The position numbers and the translations under genes are program-made. This document shows positions 11,447 to 23,600 of a DNA stretch of 64,000 nt, in pieces (position 1 is the first letter of the stretch; each line of letters begins with the position of its first letter). The notes under the pieces were generated by a model. It was given only the letters and a program-made list of their open reading frames with translations, made no database searches and had not been told where the DNA came from. Location of the stretch: contig NC_052619.1 of the NCBI RefSeq assembly GCF_016545825.1, forward strand, positions 70,380,115-70,444,114, read 5' to 3'. The stretch is from Eucalyptus grandis (taxonomy: Eukaryota > Streptophyta > Magnoliopsida > Myrtales > Myrtaceae).

Positions 11447-12700
11447 GTTTCACTTCTGGGTACTCTGTGCTGGCTTGGCTTTGGCTGGGAAGATTGGAGT
11501 GCAAAAAGTGGTGAGAAAACCAGAATGAAACATGGGGCAAATTTGATCAAATATGGAGGACTATCGGCTCATGTGATTTTGTCAAACGTGCGTGAGAACC
11601 AGCTCTGTCTAGTATCAAACTAGCCAAGCTACCAAAGTTAGGATTGAAGGAAAGAGGGGGGAGGGGTACCAAATGGGGTAGAAGCTAAAAAGTAGAAAAA
11701 GATGGAGAAAGCTTTTGAATGGGTCTAATTGGTTGAAGAGTGATCTCAAGAGAGGAGTGACGTCCATCAAAAGAAATATTTTCTCTCTGTCAAATGACAG
11801 GAAAAGGAGAGAGAGTCTACGGTACGACGCTTTACATAACTTGATGCGATCTATCTCATCGAATTACCTCACCTTATTATATGATCAAATCTTCTTATTG
11901 ACATGTGACACATCAAAATATATATAATGATACGAGAGTTCCAAGATAGTTTGTTTTAGTAATATAATATTTAGAGAAATGATTATGCAATAATCTTTAA
12001 TATATCGTAAGAATAATACTTTATTTCAGATCACTAAAAATCAAATTATAAATGATTATAAATTATTGTAAGATATTTTAAAAAAAATTGTAACTCATAA
12101 TAAATTATTATTTTCACAGTACGTTAGATTTATTATGACAAACTTACAAAAGCAACATGTACAAAATTATGCTTACACCATCAATGATAATTTAGATAAG
12201 TGAATCAGATCAATAACCCAATAGAATCTACCTCATCAATAAGCATACTGAATTCGCAGGACACTAAAAGAATTCGGCAATATTAGTTTTCTCGATAAGG
12301 AACATGTAAGAGGACTTTTTTTACCAAAAAAAAAAAAAAAAAATGTAAGAGGACTTTTTTTACCAAAAAAAAAGAAAACATGTAAGAGGACTTTTTTTCC
12401 CTGGACAGGAGGAACAGAAAAAAGATCACGTGGGCCAAGCAATTGAAGAGAAAAGAGAGAAAAGCAAGGAGGTTGATGTTGTGTCATATCCCCTATCTTT
12501 ATTTTGTGTAGGGTTAGGTGAGTGTTTGGTCCCACTTCATATTGATGGCACAGGACGACTTGAGGAACTGGGAAAAACTGTAGTTTCCGACCCCGCCCTC
12601 TGTACAGGAAAGCCTGTCCCAGCCTTGATTTGATCACTTCTCGTTTCCTCTCACTCGCCTTTTCGTTTTCTGGTCAGCCATTCCCCAAATTAAAGGTAAC
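11447..12700. other. IDL upstream region and intergenic DNA
   Basis: Includes the presumed IDL promoter (roughly 11447-11950). I find no clear TATA box. At 12301-12395 the motif CATGTAAGAGGACTTTTTTT is repeated three times with A-runs between, a small local expansion. No other gene is supported. Confidence 0.4.
12301..12400. repeat. three-unit local direct repeat with A-runs
   Basis: Units of roughly 35-45 bp, each holding ATGTAAGAGGACTTTTTTT and, in the first two, an ACC plus a poly-A run. The outer units differ mainly in A-run length, which suggests replication slippage. Confidence 0.6.
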
Positions 12701-12712
12701 CGCAACTCATGC

Positions 12713-12735
12713 ACTCTCTCTCTCTCTCTCTCTCG
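12713..12735. repeat. CT microsatellite
   Basis: Uninterrupted CT/TC dinucleotides, about 11 units. Confidence 0.85.
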
Positions 12736-14312
12736 ATGAGTTGACGTGACCACTTTGAGGATTCACAAAACTTTCTGCTTTTTAAGTCTTGCATTTTGAA
12801 GTTGGGGTAACTTATAGTGGAGGCCTTGAGAGAGGCATGTACCTTTTCACTTTCTTTAACTTGGTCAAAATGACAACAACAAAAAAAAAAAACTCACAGT
12901 TTCTTCTTTTTTCGTTTGGTTTGTCAGTAAGTGCAAATTCATGTTTGATCTTTACCTCCATTTCTTTGGACCAATTTATTTTTAATCATTGAATAACATA
13001 TTTTTGAAAATTAAACTTTGTTGATTATTCATTTATTTGCAAAAGAATTTTTTTCTTTGACATGGTGGGGTGAGATAAAAACTACTATTAGGGACCTTAG
13101 TAACTTGTAAATGTGCATATGACATCTTTTAACATTTCGCATGTAAAGATTGAAACTTGGAGGACATTGATACAAACGATTTCCTCAATGGAAACCCTAG
13201 AGATTGTGAAATTTTGTTAAAATATATGAAAAACCAAACTTTCTTTCCCAACAAACAAAAATTGACAATCATTGTGCAACGATCTTAGTAATCAATCAAG
13301 GTTTATTTTTATTTTATGGACGTGATGAATTAGGTGGTGAGATAAGATTGAATATATGATTTTCATATACAGTGATTTCTTAATATCACTTAATATCCCA
13401 ATTATATGTTGTTATCTTGATTTGCTTTTGTTTTTCTTTTGGTAAATAAGCAAAAATGTTTTTTGATCTTTGCTGCAGACTAACCTCACTTGAAAATTCT
13501 TACAACTTCCCTCTCCTTTTTTCAAATTTTTATGGGTTCTCGAGCTGATGAATGCTATACGCATCCTTTTCTTCATTTATCTATTTGCTCGTCTGCTTGT
13601 GGGAGTACTTTAAACCTTCATCGGACAATATAGTGCTGAAAATTTCAACTTGGACAGTGTAGTTAAAATACGACCGACCAAGTGTTTCTATAAATTTGTT
13701 TTACTCCTTGACACCCAAAAAAAAAAAAAAAATCATTTTCTCAATTTAAGATCGATATTTTTAGTTTCTTCATAAAGTACCCATTAAACAATTGGGTTAT
13801 GCTACCTATAAACTATAAATTCCATTTCGCAATGTTCTTAGAGGGTTTATTTCCAATTTATCTTTGAAAAAAATCATTATAAATGTAATAACATGCATAT
13901 TATTTGATTTTTTTACAAGTTTAACTTATAGGCATTCTATTTTATTAGCCGGATTTTTTGGGGATCTATTCTACTATTAGTCAAGTCACCATTATGATAA
14001 ATAAAAAAAAGAGTCAGCATGAAATGGATTACATTAATACTTTAAAGTGTTACTTTTCTACTTTTGAAATAAATCCGAAGACACAGAATTTTTGTGTTGG
14101 AGTGTAAACTTTAGCATGTAGACGGGTTAAGTTCTAGTTCGACACAATGAATATATTTCATACACTAAAAAATCATCTCTAACATTTGATCTGATGAGTT
14201 TCATGAGGGCCTTCGGCGGACAGCGAGTCTCATCAAATATATTCGAATACATGTTCTACCATCCTTATCAAGAAATTTCTCCCTAAATAATTCTTGTGAT
14301 TGGCCGTACGAT
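12736..14312. other. gene-free AT-rich intergenic DNA
   Basis: No recognisable coding sequence, RNA gene or transposon ends. Contains A-runs at 12881-12891 and 13716-13731. Confidence 0.45.
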
Positions 14313-14712
14313 GGGAAGATAACACAAATGATTCATGAACTTTGCTTCAATATATAATGTGGTCCCTGAACATTTAATTTGTTTAATGTAGTCTCCGAAC
14401 TTCAACTCGATATGTAATATGATCCCTAATTTTTTAGTTTGTTCAACATAGTTCATAGAACCTTTGATTCATTTTCAATTTGAGTCCCCAAACTAGATAA
14501 TCTAAGGACAAGATTGAATTTGGAGATATAATATTTCAGCAACTAGATTGAACATTTACAAAAAATTCAAAGATCATATTAAATAAACTTAAAATTCATG
14601 AATCATCTTGCATATTTTGTTAATATTTATGGACTATATTAAATGAATTAAAAGTTTATGAATTAAATTGAACATTGAGATAAAATATATGAACCATTTG
14701 TGTAATTATCCC
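14313..14712. mobile_element. MITE with long inverted ends
   Basis: Begins GGGAAGATAACACAAATG and ends with the near-complement (CATTTGTGTAATTATCCC on the plus strand). The arms continue as imperfect complements for about 30 bp. It is 400 bp long, non-coding, with internal repeated stretches like AACTTTAATTTGTT. The end type resembles Mutator-like MITEs, but no target duplication is clear. Its last ten bases are where homology between duplication copies A and B begins. A relative lies at about 32560-32930. Confidence 0.6.
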
Positions 14713-14779
14713 AAAGATAATTAGACCTTGCATTGCATTTTTTTGAGAAGGTTTGTTCTCATATGGGAAACATGTTGTG

Positions 14780-15290
14780 TGTACGAGTGAGCATGATTCC
14801 AATGTAGAGCCAATAACCAAAGAACTAGATAAGTTCCCACCATGGTAGATTTTAGGCTAAAAAATTAGAGAATCGGTTCTAATGAGTAAGTTTCAAGTTA
14901 CTAGAACAAGTTTTTGTATTTTTTTGTTCTATCCGATTATGAGTGTTTAATTTAGAGCCAGTAGCTTGGACTTTCATTTATGGCATATCCATGAATAAAA
15001 TATTTACATTATTAATATTTCATATTTTTCGTATGTCTTATTATGAGTTATAATTAATAGATCATAATGGTAAATGATAATCATTATAAATAGTAATTTC
15101 CTGCAATCATTCAATTAAGGATATAAGTGGAACCATATATATCCTAAAATATATAATAGGGATCCCGTCCAAGTTTAAAAAATTTGAGAACTGATTTTAA
15201 TGAGTAAGATTCAAGTGAAACTTGAATTGATTATGATACTACACACCTTCAGTTGTGTGACTAATTATTCTGATTTCTTAATTCTAAAGT
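14780..15290. other. degraded hAT-like/MITE sequence and AT-rich DNA
   Basis: GAGTGAGCATGATTCC at 14785-14800 resembles the hAT end TAGGGGTGAGCAT seen at 53178 and 18773. No partner end or target duplication is clear. The same block is in copy B at about 35210-35720. Confidence 0.3.
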
Positions 15291-15344
15291 CGGCCCTTTC
15301 GAGATTCACTGCCACACCTCTTTAATGAGCATATGGGTTTCAAG

Positions 15345-17200
15345 TTACCGCCGGTAAATAATTAGCGTTTTATTTTTCATTTTTTCAAAAACACCTAGTA
15401 GGGAAGAAAAGCTCCTCCGCAAGTGTTCATCGCCATCGATGCGTTGGTCGTAACGTGTAACCATCACTGTATCGCGAACCGACACACCAATCGTAAAAAT
15501 TTCAATTGCACGCGTTTGGCTTTTGTAAATTGCATGGAAAAAGTAGATGGTGACTGCAATTCTGCAGCGGCGAGTGTGTTGTAGATGGGACTGCAAGTCT
15601 GCAGCTGCAGGGGGGTCGATTTTGCGGCAGCAGTAAGTGAACAAATCTCGTACTATTTGCACTTGCAGACTGAATTTTTAAGAAATCTATGTCCCATTCC
15701 TTGTACTGTTTGGACTTGAGTATTTTGCACCGAAAAGGCAAAAGATTGAAAGGGACGATTTTTTGGCGTTTTTAAATGACGGAGCAGGAAAAAGGAATGG
15801 GATTCTATTTTCCTTATCATCTGTTCCTTTATTTCCAAATTTTTATCAAAGTGAGAAGACAATATATCAGAAGCTGATGCCAATACCCTATTTTTGGCAA
15901 GTAATAGAAGTAACACCTCGATGCTCAAGTGTTAAAATGATTGCAAGTCTTTTGTAAGATCGTGCATTCAATTCGCGCCGTAAGCAATTTATAGATCTAT
16001 CAAACGGATGATCAAATAAAATTGTTCGACTTAAATTAACCTATTTAAATCTTTCTGATATATTTCCATACAATACAAATACTCGAGACCTATACTCAAT
16101 CCAATTCATATTACTAAAAAACTTCAACACTTAACCTAATCTAGAAAAATCCTTACCTAAATTAAAGTGTGAGTACGAAGTGAAAGAGAGCGAGATGGAA
16201 TGAGGGCAAAAAATAGTCATAAAGATGAATTGAGTATAAATAAGGTATGTACTCATTTAACACTTATATTATCTTTGACTTTGCCATTACAACCCATTTA
16301 TCGAATATAATGTATATATCAACCCAATTCATCAAATATGGATAAAAAAATGAATTTATGATTAATTTTTATAAATTTAGAGAACAATTCCTGCTCTATT
16401 GTCCAACTAATACTGATTTGCCAATTTCGGAATTGAGTTATATGCTTATGCAAAATATTTACAATTGAAACCAGACATTCCGTACTTTAGGGTAAAACAC
16501 TCAAATTCTTGCCTTTCTGTTGAAGAAAGAAATAGTAACTTAGATGTATCTCCCACTCTTTCGTTTCTTTGTTAATTTTTGGGATAAATACATCATAAAT
16601 CCTAAAATTTATTTTCAAATTATAATCAAGTTTTAAAAGTTTCAAATAGTGCAATCAAAATAATATGTCTGAAAAAATAAGAAGTGCGATAAAGTATTCC
16701 AGCAGTTAACGCAGTCAAATTTGATTACTCGAGAAATGTGATATGACGCAAAGTGGACTCCACCTTAGAAAAAGTATCAATTGACAAACAAAACGGGCCA
16801 AATAAAAAATAAAATTTGTTTATAAAAAGAAGTTGGCAAATCGCACAGAAAATCTTGTTAGGGACGGCACCGCCACCCGTTTTCCCCAGGGCCCTATGCA
16901 GCAATGAGGGGCTCTTGCAATGGTGACGCCATTGCTTTTCTCCCACCGCACCAGTTCCAAATGCAGTGAAGGACGTACGAAGCGTCTTCAAAGGTGGAGA
17001 GACTCGAGAGATAGAGCTGGTGGTGGCGAACGTATGAGATATGTAGAGTTCTGATCATGTTACGAAAGCAAATTGAGTGTTTATTTGAAACAAATTGACT
17101 GTGTCGAGATTTGATCACGGTTAAATTTGCAACGAGATCGTTGGCATAAGTGCTAGCCGTCGTGCCACCTCCTCACAGGGTCCATTAACCGTCGTAAGGG
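15345..17200. other. laccase A downstream flank, no confirmed gene
   Basis: Contains two less AT-rich islands conserved in copy B: 15400-15660 and 16850-17120. The second has minus-strand open frames of 88 aa here and 92 aa in B that share a core (KSPSLLHRALGKTGGGAVP). They diverge on both sides, and the frame breaks after YFLF. I do not recognise either island, and I see no splice-supported gene. Confidence 0.4.
15640..15653. other. empty target site of the LINE inserted in copy B
   Basis: The 14-mer AACAAATCTCGTAC occurs once here. In copy B it flanks a LINE insertion on both sides (36074-36087 and 36735-36748). Confidence 0.85.
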
Positions 17201-17208
17201 AAGATACG

Positions 17209-17920
17209 GAAATTACCAAAAATAACTAAATTTATTATAATTATACGAGTTCAGTTCTAATCATTTTTTTTTTTTTTTTTGCTAATTCAATTCAAACTTT
17301 TTGTATTTGTGTTAATTCAATTTATCTAGCCAACTAGTTCTAACGTGGGATCGGCTCATTTTGGTTGTCCATCCAATGTTGACATGAACAAATTTCGATA
17401 ATAGTTTGTTCTAATTTTCCCCCTAGCAGCTAGTGCTAGGCTAGGGCCATGAAGCCCTCGTCAACCGCAAGCAAGGGTCATGGCCCTTACTCAACTTTGC
17501 TCAAATCTATGTGAGGCTTGGGGGCTACCTCACACCTAGGACCCGGGCCTCATGCCCACATTGCAAGAGAAATTGTATTAATCTTCAAGACCCACACACA
17601 CGACAATCTAGGTGTGAGGCCTGGGAGCCACAGGCAAAGGCAGCCATGACCTCGCTAACTATAGGGGAGGTTGTCTTCGCTTGCGGTGGATGAGGGCTTT
17701 GTGGCCCTTGCCCAGTAGCTTGTGAGGAGAAAAAAAGAAGAAAAGAATGAAAAAAAGAAGAAAAATAAAATATTATTAAAAAATTATCTATGTTAGTGCT
17801 GGCTGCCTAAAATTGAGTTGATAGATTAAATTGGTATAAATGTAAAAAATTTAAGATCAAATTGGCAAGAAAAGGGATTTAGTATAATTGCAAGATTTAT
17901 AACTTCTTTGTTAATTTTTT
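17209..17920. mobile_element. Mutator-like/long-TIR element with GC-rich core, copy A
   Basis: Left end AATTACCAAAAATAAC and right end read inward (AATTAACAAAGAAGTTATAAA) stay alignable for about 40 bp as inverted repeats, both reaching AATTATAC. Between them is a GC-richer core (17415-17710) followed by a purine tract GAAGAAAAGAATG. No transposase. The counterpart in copy B is at about 38303-39042, so it predates the duplication. Confidence 0.5.
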
Positions 17921-18479
17921 CAGGTGAAGATGAGGTGGTAGCAACGTCATTTTCCTTATTTATTTATTTATAAATACACGAATTTAATGTAGTGAATCTA
18001 TTTTTCCTATTTTTTGACATAATAAAACATTTAGCAACATCTCATCTGGTTGACCCAAACACTATATCTCTCTTTCTCTCTCTTCGCGGTTGTTCTTTTT
18101 TTTTTGTTTGCAGCGCCACGTGTGTAAAATATTTGAAAAAAATTACTATATTTGTACTTTCCATCATTCAAATTGGATAAAGTTAATGAGATGGCAATAA
18201 TAGACTCTTTGGACGAAGTTTTAAGAGTTAATTGACTCGTACTATGCATGGAAATTCAATTATTGAGGCAAATGGGGATCATTACCAATTGTTCTAAAAA
18301 TTTAAGTTATTAGATAAATACATTTTTTATTCTTTAATTATTCTAACAAACCATGAGTTCATGTTTTGGTTTTTCAATTTTTAAAATTTGTGATGTAATT
18401 TTTCCATTTTATACAACTATATTTGAGAACATTAACATTGAATAACATGTGATTAAAATATAACTATCATGTCTTAATT

Positions 18480-18773
18480 TCTAGATGGGATCGGACTAGA
18501 TTGGGAACTGATTACCCTTAGTTAAAGTGACTTTTGATAATTGTTTAAGGTTTTGGGATCATGGACCTGACTAGATAATTTGGTCCAATCTAATGAAACC
18601 AATCATTTAGCAAAAAAAATTAAAAAATTAAAAAAAAATACTAGAATTGTTACTATTTTAGTTTTATTGCGGTTGCCCTTGGAATCGGGAATAGGACCGA
18701 TGGCCTTGGGAATCGGACCAAACATATGGTCTAGACAGTTCCTAGTTCGATCCATCCGATATGCTCACCCCTA
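18480..18773. mobile_element. probable hAT-like element remnant
   Basis: Right end ...GATATGCTCACCCCTA is the complement of TAGGGGTGAGCATATC, matching the left terminus of the hAT element at 53178. The left end is not defined. Present in degraded form in copy B, ending near 40014. Confidence 0.35.
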
Positions 18774-18998
18774 ACTTCAACATGTGAAAATCAGAGACAA
18801 TTAAAAAAAAAGAAAAAAAAAAGCTTGGTCATGCATGGGAAATGATGAGTGCGAACGGGGCGCAACTTTCATAGTCTCTGCTTTAAACTTGAGGGCTTTG
18901 CATCTGGGCCAACTCTACATAATTATTAAAATGGGCTCTACATAAATAGGCCCAACACAACTATAATTCATGATTAAAAATAATCACAACACCACCAC

Positions 18999-19001
<3 letters not shown>

Positions 19002-19036
<35 letters not shown>
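19002..19036. repeat. TAA microsatellite
   Basis: About 11 AAT/TAA units; copy B has CAC and GAT triplets at the same place instead. Confidence 0.8.
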
Positions 19037-19037
<1 letters not shown>

Positions 19038-19054
19038 AGAAAAATCATCTCAAG

Positions 19055-19060
19055 TTTATT
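19055..19060 (-). terminator. polyadenylation signal AATAAA, laccase A
   Basis: AATAAA on the minus strand, 184 bases past the stop codon. It is conserved in copy B at 40312-40317. Confidence 0.45.
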
Positions 19061-19243
19061 ATAAGGCAGGCCAAGGGCTTCCGTAACTATGAACTAAGTC
19101 AATAATAGGACTAAGTCAAGTAATCAACTTACATAAAGGCACAATCAAACCGTTTTTAATGACTGACGCCTGATGCGTTCGGTGAACTATTTCAAGGAGG
19201 AGAGAGTTCCTGTGCTAATGCCTCGAAGATGTATTGAGTCGGA

Positions 19244-22200
19244 TCACATCAAAGTGGAGTATAGCTTCTCATCCGAGTCGGAGAACTCCTCGAGCCGAAG
19301 TTTGCTGTCAGGATAGCACGGAGGCATGTAGCCCGGGGGGTCTCGGATGCTCGTGTCCTCGGTGCCGCCATTTTTCACAATGAACACGGAGTTCATGCCC
19401 CAAGTGAGGTGTTTATCCAGGTGACAGTGCCATAGCCACACTCCTGAGAAAAACACAAAAGCATTAACCTTTGGGCTTAGATTGCTTTCTAACCCTAAAA
19501 AGACAGTACCCAACGTCAGGGATGGAAATCAAGATTCGATTAGCTTAAGTTTTGTCCCTGCCCATCAAGGTGTTCTCTTGAATTCTCAAAACTTCTGTCC
19601 ATCACCGCAGGGGTAGAGAACCCTTCGCTGTCTCGGCTGAGCTGGAGAGAAGTGGAAAATGTGACCAGCTGTTACTGTACCGTACTAACCTGGATTGCTT
19701 GCCTTGAATCTAATGGCAAGCCATCCGTCCTTGGGTACTGAAGCGGTGTTCTGATAAGGAGGATCGATCAAATTGAACGTTAGAGGGTCGGTCTCGTTGT
19801 TATAGATGCCGAAACCCGTGCCGAGCACGTAGAAGCTGTGGCCATGCAGATGCATAGGATGATTCTCGGACGAGTTCATCACGTCGGTGTTCTGGAACAC
19901 TATCTCCACCTCCTCATTGTACTCGAGCACCTTCACCTTCGTCCCTCTCTCTGGTTCAGCCGTGGTGTTGAGAGGCAAATTATGCTGGGTGAAGTTGAAG
20001 AAAGTTGGCGGATCATCTGGAAAATCGGTCGTGTAGAAGCCGCTGACATTTCTGCAAATGATATGTAGCGCAATTGAAGAAACATTACTCGAAATTAGAT
20101 CGCATTTAGCGAACTTTACATTTGCTAATCAATTTAAACATCTAAATTCACCCTTTAACCTATATTTGCATTTCGAGCATCGAGGAATGAGATTATAATA
20201 ACAAAGATCTTGCGAAGGTAACCTGTAATATGCTTGCAGTACGTCGGTCCAAGGATTATACCAGCTGATGTTATTTACGCTTGCAGATGGGTAAACTTCT
20301 TCTGTTGTATCATTGATTTCGACCATGAACTGGTTGAGCGACACAGTGATGAACATGCGAGTCGTTATATTCATCGGAACATTGACGTGATCGATAATGT
20401 TCCTCATACTCTGCACAAAGCCTGTCGCAGATTTATAGTTGGTGTACGACGGAAGACCGGACGGGAAGACGGGAGTCGATGGGGCAGTGTAGTTTCCACT
20501 ATACTCAAGAATCGCTGTCGCGTTGGTGTGATCGTATCCACTGTATTTGAACATGTTGCTGTAGTATTGCCTAGCGGCAACGTAGTACTGACCTGGAGGC
20601 TGATTTGCCGTGACCAGGACGTCTATAGTTTGTCCAGGACTAATCAAGATGTATTCCGAAGAAAAGGGCTTGAGGTATGCCGCATCGGATCCAACGACGG
20701 TGACGTTGTGGTCTGCGATTGCAAAGAAGAGCTCGGCATTCATGCCAGCATTGAGTAGGCGGAGAAGATAGGTCTTTCCATAATCGACCATCCACCTGTG
20801 TGTAGTTTCTACACAACACGGAGAAGAAACGGGGAAATTGAGTGAATCTGCAGCCTTAGTGCTAATACATCTTCCTGCAATTTAAGTATGTACCATTGGA
20901 GCATTCGCAGAAATCTCCAGGTTCGCCGTTGATGGTGTACGCCTCCGACACAAGCAAGTCTGACCCAGCGGCGAGCTTCTCGGCGATGGACTCGTAAACG
21001 TCCTCCGTGTACCAAGACGCTGCGAAGTAACAGTAACATTGCTACATTACAGGAAATGAACTGTTTGAAAACTACAGGTGAAACCTTTGTACATACCGAG
21101 CACCATCTCTTTCTCGCCGTCGGGCTGCGGAAATGGATAGGATGTTCCGTCGGCGGGGTGAATGACGATGAGGCCATGAATACTATATCTTGCCCACTCG
21201 CTGTGAGCGTGCCACCACAACGACCCCTCCTCTTCCGTAAACAAAACTTGATACGTGAAATTTGTCCCCGGCGAAATGTTACACTGTGTCACGTATTCGG
21301 CCCCATCAAACCATGGATTTCTTGGCTGGTTCACTCCATGCCTATCAAAATTTGAGTTAGCAGCTGCAACTTATCAAGCAAGAACGATCAAGTCTATAAG
21401 TTGGTTCCGAAATACTTAGTTGGATAAATCTCACTCAAATTAAAAATAGCTAGCTCGTCTTCTATATAAAATCCCTAAAATGGTACACTTATAACAAATT
21501 TATTCCCCTTTAATTTATGTTAAATTTTAACGTCAAATTGCTAAGTTAGACAATGTAGGTATACTGATTTTGGTTTGTACCCTCCTTTCATTATAGGTGC
21601 ACTGTTTGTATTTTTCGTGATATTAATTCAATTTAATTAAAATTAATGAAGAGTAAATTTATCATAAATATACCAGTTTGAATTTTTGTAATAAAAAATT
21701 AGTTTTTGTGTAATTTTTTTTTATAAATATACTAGATTGAGGTTTTTGATAATAAAAAAATTAATTTAAAAAAATATATATATTTTTAAAAACAATAGTA
21801 CTCTTTTGGAGGTTTCGTCACATTAACTTGGGTTTTTTTTTAAGCGTAGATTTATGGTTCAAGGGAAATTTTATGCGAACATTTTAATGGTGGGTCCATG
21901 TACGAGCAGTGGTTTTTTTAAAGTTATGGTGGAGAGAAAAAGCGAGATTGATAGGGGGACCGAACGGGCTACGGCAATCGCAATAATCTTACTCCAATCA
22001 TTGCCTTGTTGCACAAGCCCTACAAACTTTTCGTCCTAAATTCGCGGTGGATGGGTCCAGTTTTTCTGTTGTTATTGACCTCTTTCTTGATGTTTTTTTC
22101 CTTGTTGCACAAGCCCTACATCAACCTCGACATACAAAGTTCCTGGAATAAATCAACAGATGAACATACAAGCTTTTGTTTTATTCGCAATCATCTCTTG

Positions 22201-23500
22201 TATCCTCGCTTGTCGTCGAATTCATCTTGGGTGTGAAATTTTTTAGTGGAACGTTGTGGTTGGTATCTTTACTTTTGTTTGAAAATCAATATTTTCCTTT
22301 ATTTTCTTCGTTTCAAAATTGCTCTTGTACCTTTTAAAAGTGTCATTGGTAAATCTCTGAAATTATCGTCTAATGGCGGAATTTGTCATCTTAGCAATAA
22401 CGTCAATTAAAAATTCATTGACATGACTTAATACAGCTAGAAGTTTTTCAAGTGGAATTTTTGTTCCCTTTCTTTAGTACTCTCTCTCTCTCTCTCTCTC
22501 GGAGTAACCACCACCATCATCAACGTCATCTTCATTTTCTTCTCCTTCTTCAACTTTAACCCCTGTGATTAGAACAAAGACCCATAAAATCTAACATCCT
22601 ACCAATGCAAAACCTCAAGCGGCGATGGCTGAACTTGACAAAGCTCAAGCAACCATAGCGGTCATGGCCACAGGCTCAAACAAGCCCTAGCCCCCTGCAA
22701 ACTTAACGAAGCTCAAGCATCCATGCTCGTGAGTCTGGAGAAGTTTGAAAAATGACCAAGTTTGACAAAACTCGAGTAGTCCCCCCCTTCTCTCCAATTA
22801 AAAGAATTTTGTGTATCATAAAAGATGCGCAAATCCTAACGTCCAATTAAGCAATTCGGTTGTCCATGTCAACGAAAACCGATGAGCCATAAAAAAAAAA
22901 TGACATAGATTTTTCGGGTAAAAGTAGAGGTGATCAACCTAACATTTTACCTAGTTTTTGCTTAAACATGGTATACTAAGACCGATTCATGAAATTAATA
23001 TGAAAAATGACATACAGGACAAACTTTCATGTGGGATACTGTACGTAGGATGAGAATGAGATTTGCAAGTTAACATGAGAGAGAGAGAGAGATTACCAGT
23101 GGATAGTGACGCCGTAGCCACCTTGGTTATGGACGTTCACGTACAAAGTGTCCCCTTTCTTCACATAAATGGTTGGCCCCGGAAAACTGTCATTAACGAC
23201 TAACATACTCTTTGTACTGCACAGCCTCGTGTAGTTTTTCTCTTTCAGCTGTGTGCATAATTTAAACATGTGTACATAACTTATTGGTTGACGAGACATT
23301 AAACAATGGAGAAAGCTTAAGAAATTTAGAGGTAGTGAAACATCAAGTTAAACTCGCTTTCTTCTAAGGAAAAAAGGGAAGCAACTCACGACGAAATCAT
23401 GGTAATGAACGTCGCCATGCACGATGCTTGCAGAGAGGAAAAGAAGAAGCCCGACAACAACAAAAGCTGAGACCAATAGCTTCGTCGCGCAGACCGCCAT
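19244..23500 (-). CDS. LAC: laccase A (multicopper oxidase, LAC14/15-like)
   Basis: Secreted blue copper oxidase that takes one electron at a time from phenolics such as monolignols or flavonoids and reduces O2 to water in the cell wall. Seven exons with GT-AG sites and matching phases: 23390-23500, 23097-23248, 21097-21341, 20894-21019, 20223-20808, 19690-20051, 19244-19443; total 1782 bp, 593 aa. Residues 1-29 are a signal peptide ending in IVHG. The copper motifs are complete: HWHG at 87-90, WWHAHS at 130-135, HPMHLHGH at 471-478, and [12 protein letters not shown] at 533-544 with the type-1 Cys at 534 and an axial Met at 544. Many NXS/T sites suggest glycosylation. [12 protein letters not shown] and axial Met point to the LAC14/15 group, but subfamily and substrate are inference. 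Exon 5 uses the acceptor TTGTGTAG rather than the nearby CACACAG, which would break frame. Confidence 0.95.
21342..23096 (-). other. laccase A intron 2 (1.75 kb), transposon-derived
   Basis: Unusually long next to introns of 77-246 bp elsewhere in the gene. It holds AT-rich arms, a CT run (22481-22500), a CTTCTCCTTCTTC tract and a GC-richer block at 22610-22790. This resembles the arm/pyrimidine/core layout of other elements in the window. A repeat of TTGTTGCACAAGCCCTAC occurs at 22005 and 22103, and that part is absent from copy B. Confidence 0.4.
23077..23092. repeat. GA microsatellite beside the exon 2 splice donor
   Basis: Eight GA units on the plus strand, i.e. CT/TC directly after GTAAT of intron 2 on the gene strand. 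Copy B has about 22 units at the same position. Confidence 0.85.
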
Positions 23501-23589
23501 TGCCGTAGTCTTCGTTCCTTCTTCTCAGGTGGGCTCTTGTGGATGAGGAACAAAAGGGCACTGACGGAAGAGTTTTCACTTTAGGCTTC

Positions 23590-23597
23590 ATTTAAAT
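23590..23597 (-). promoter_or_regulatory. possible TATA-like box of laccase A
   Basis: ATTTAAAT about 90 bases upstream of the start codon; copy B has TTTAAATAA at the same distance (44709-44717). Weak motif, supported only by position and conservation. Confidence 0.3.
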
Positions 23598-23600
23598 GAG

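Noticed and set aside
11137..11550. 137-codon minus-strand frame
   Set aside because: It overlaps the IDL gene in another frame. The IDL frame has the signal peptide and conserved motif; this one has neither a convincing domain nor a sensible composition.
20234..20758. 174-codon plus-strand frame
   Set aside because: Antisense shadow of laccase exon 5; the minus strand encodes the conserved oxidase.
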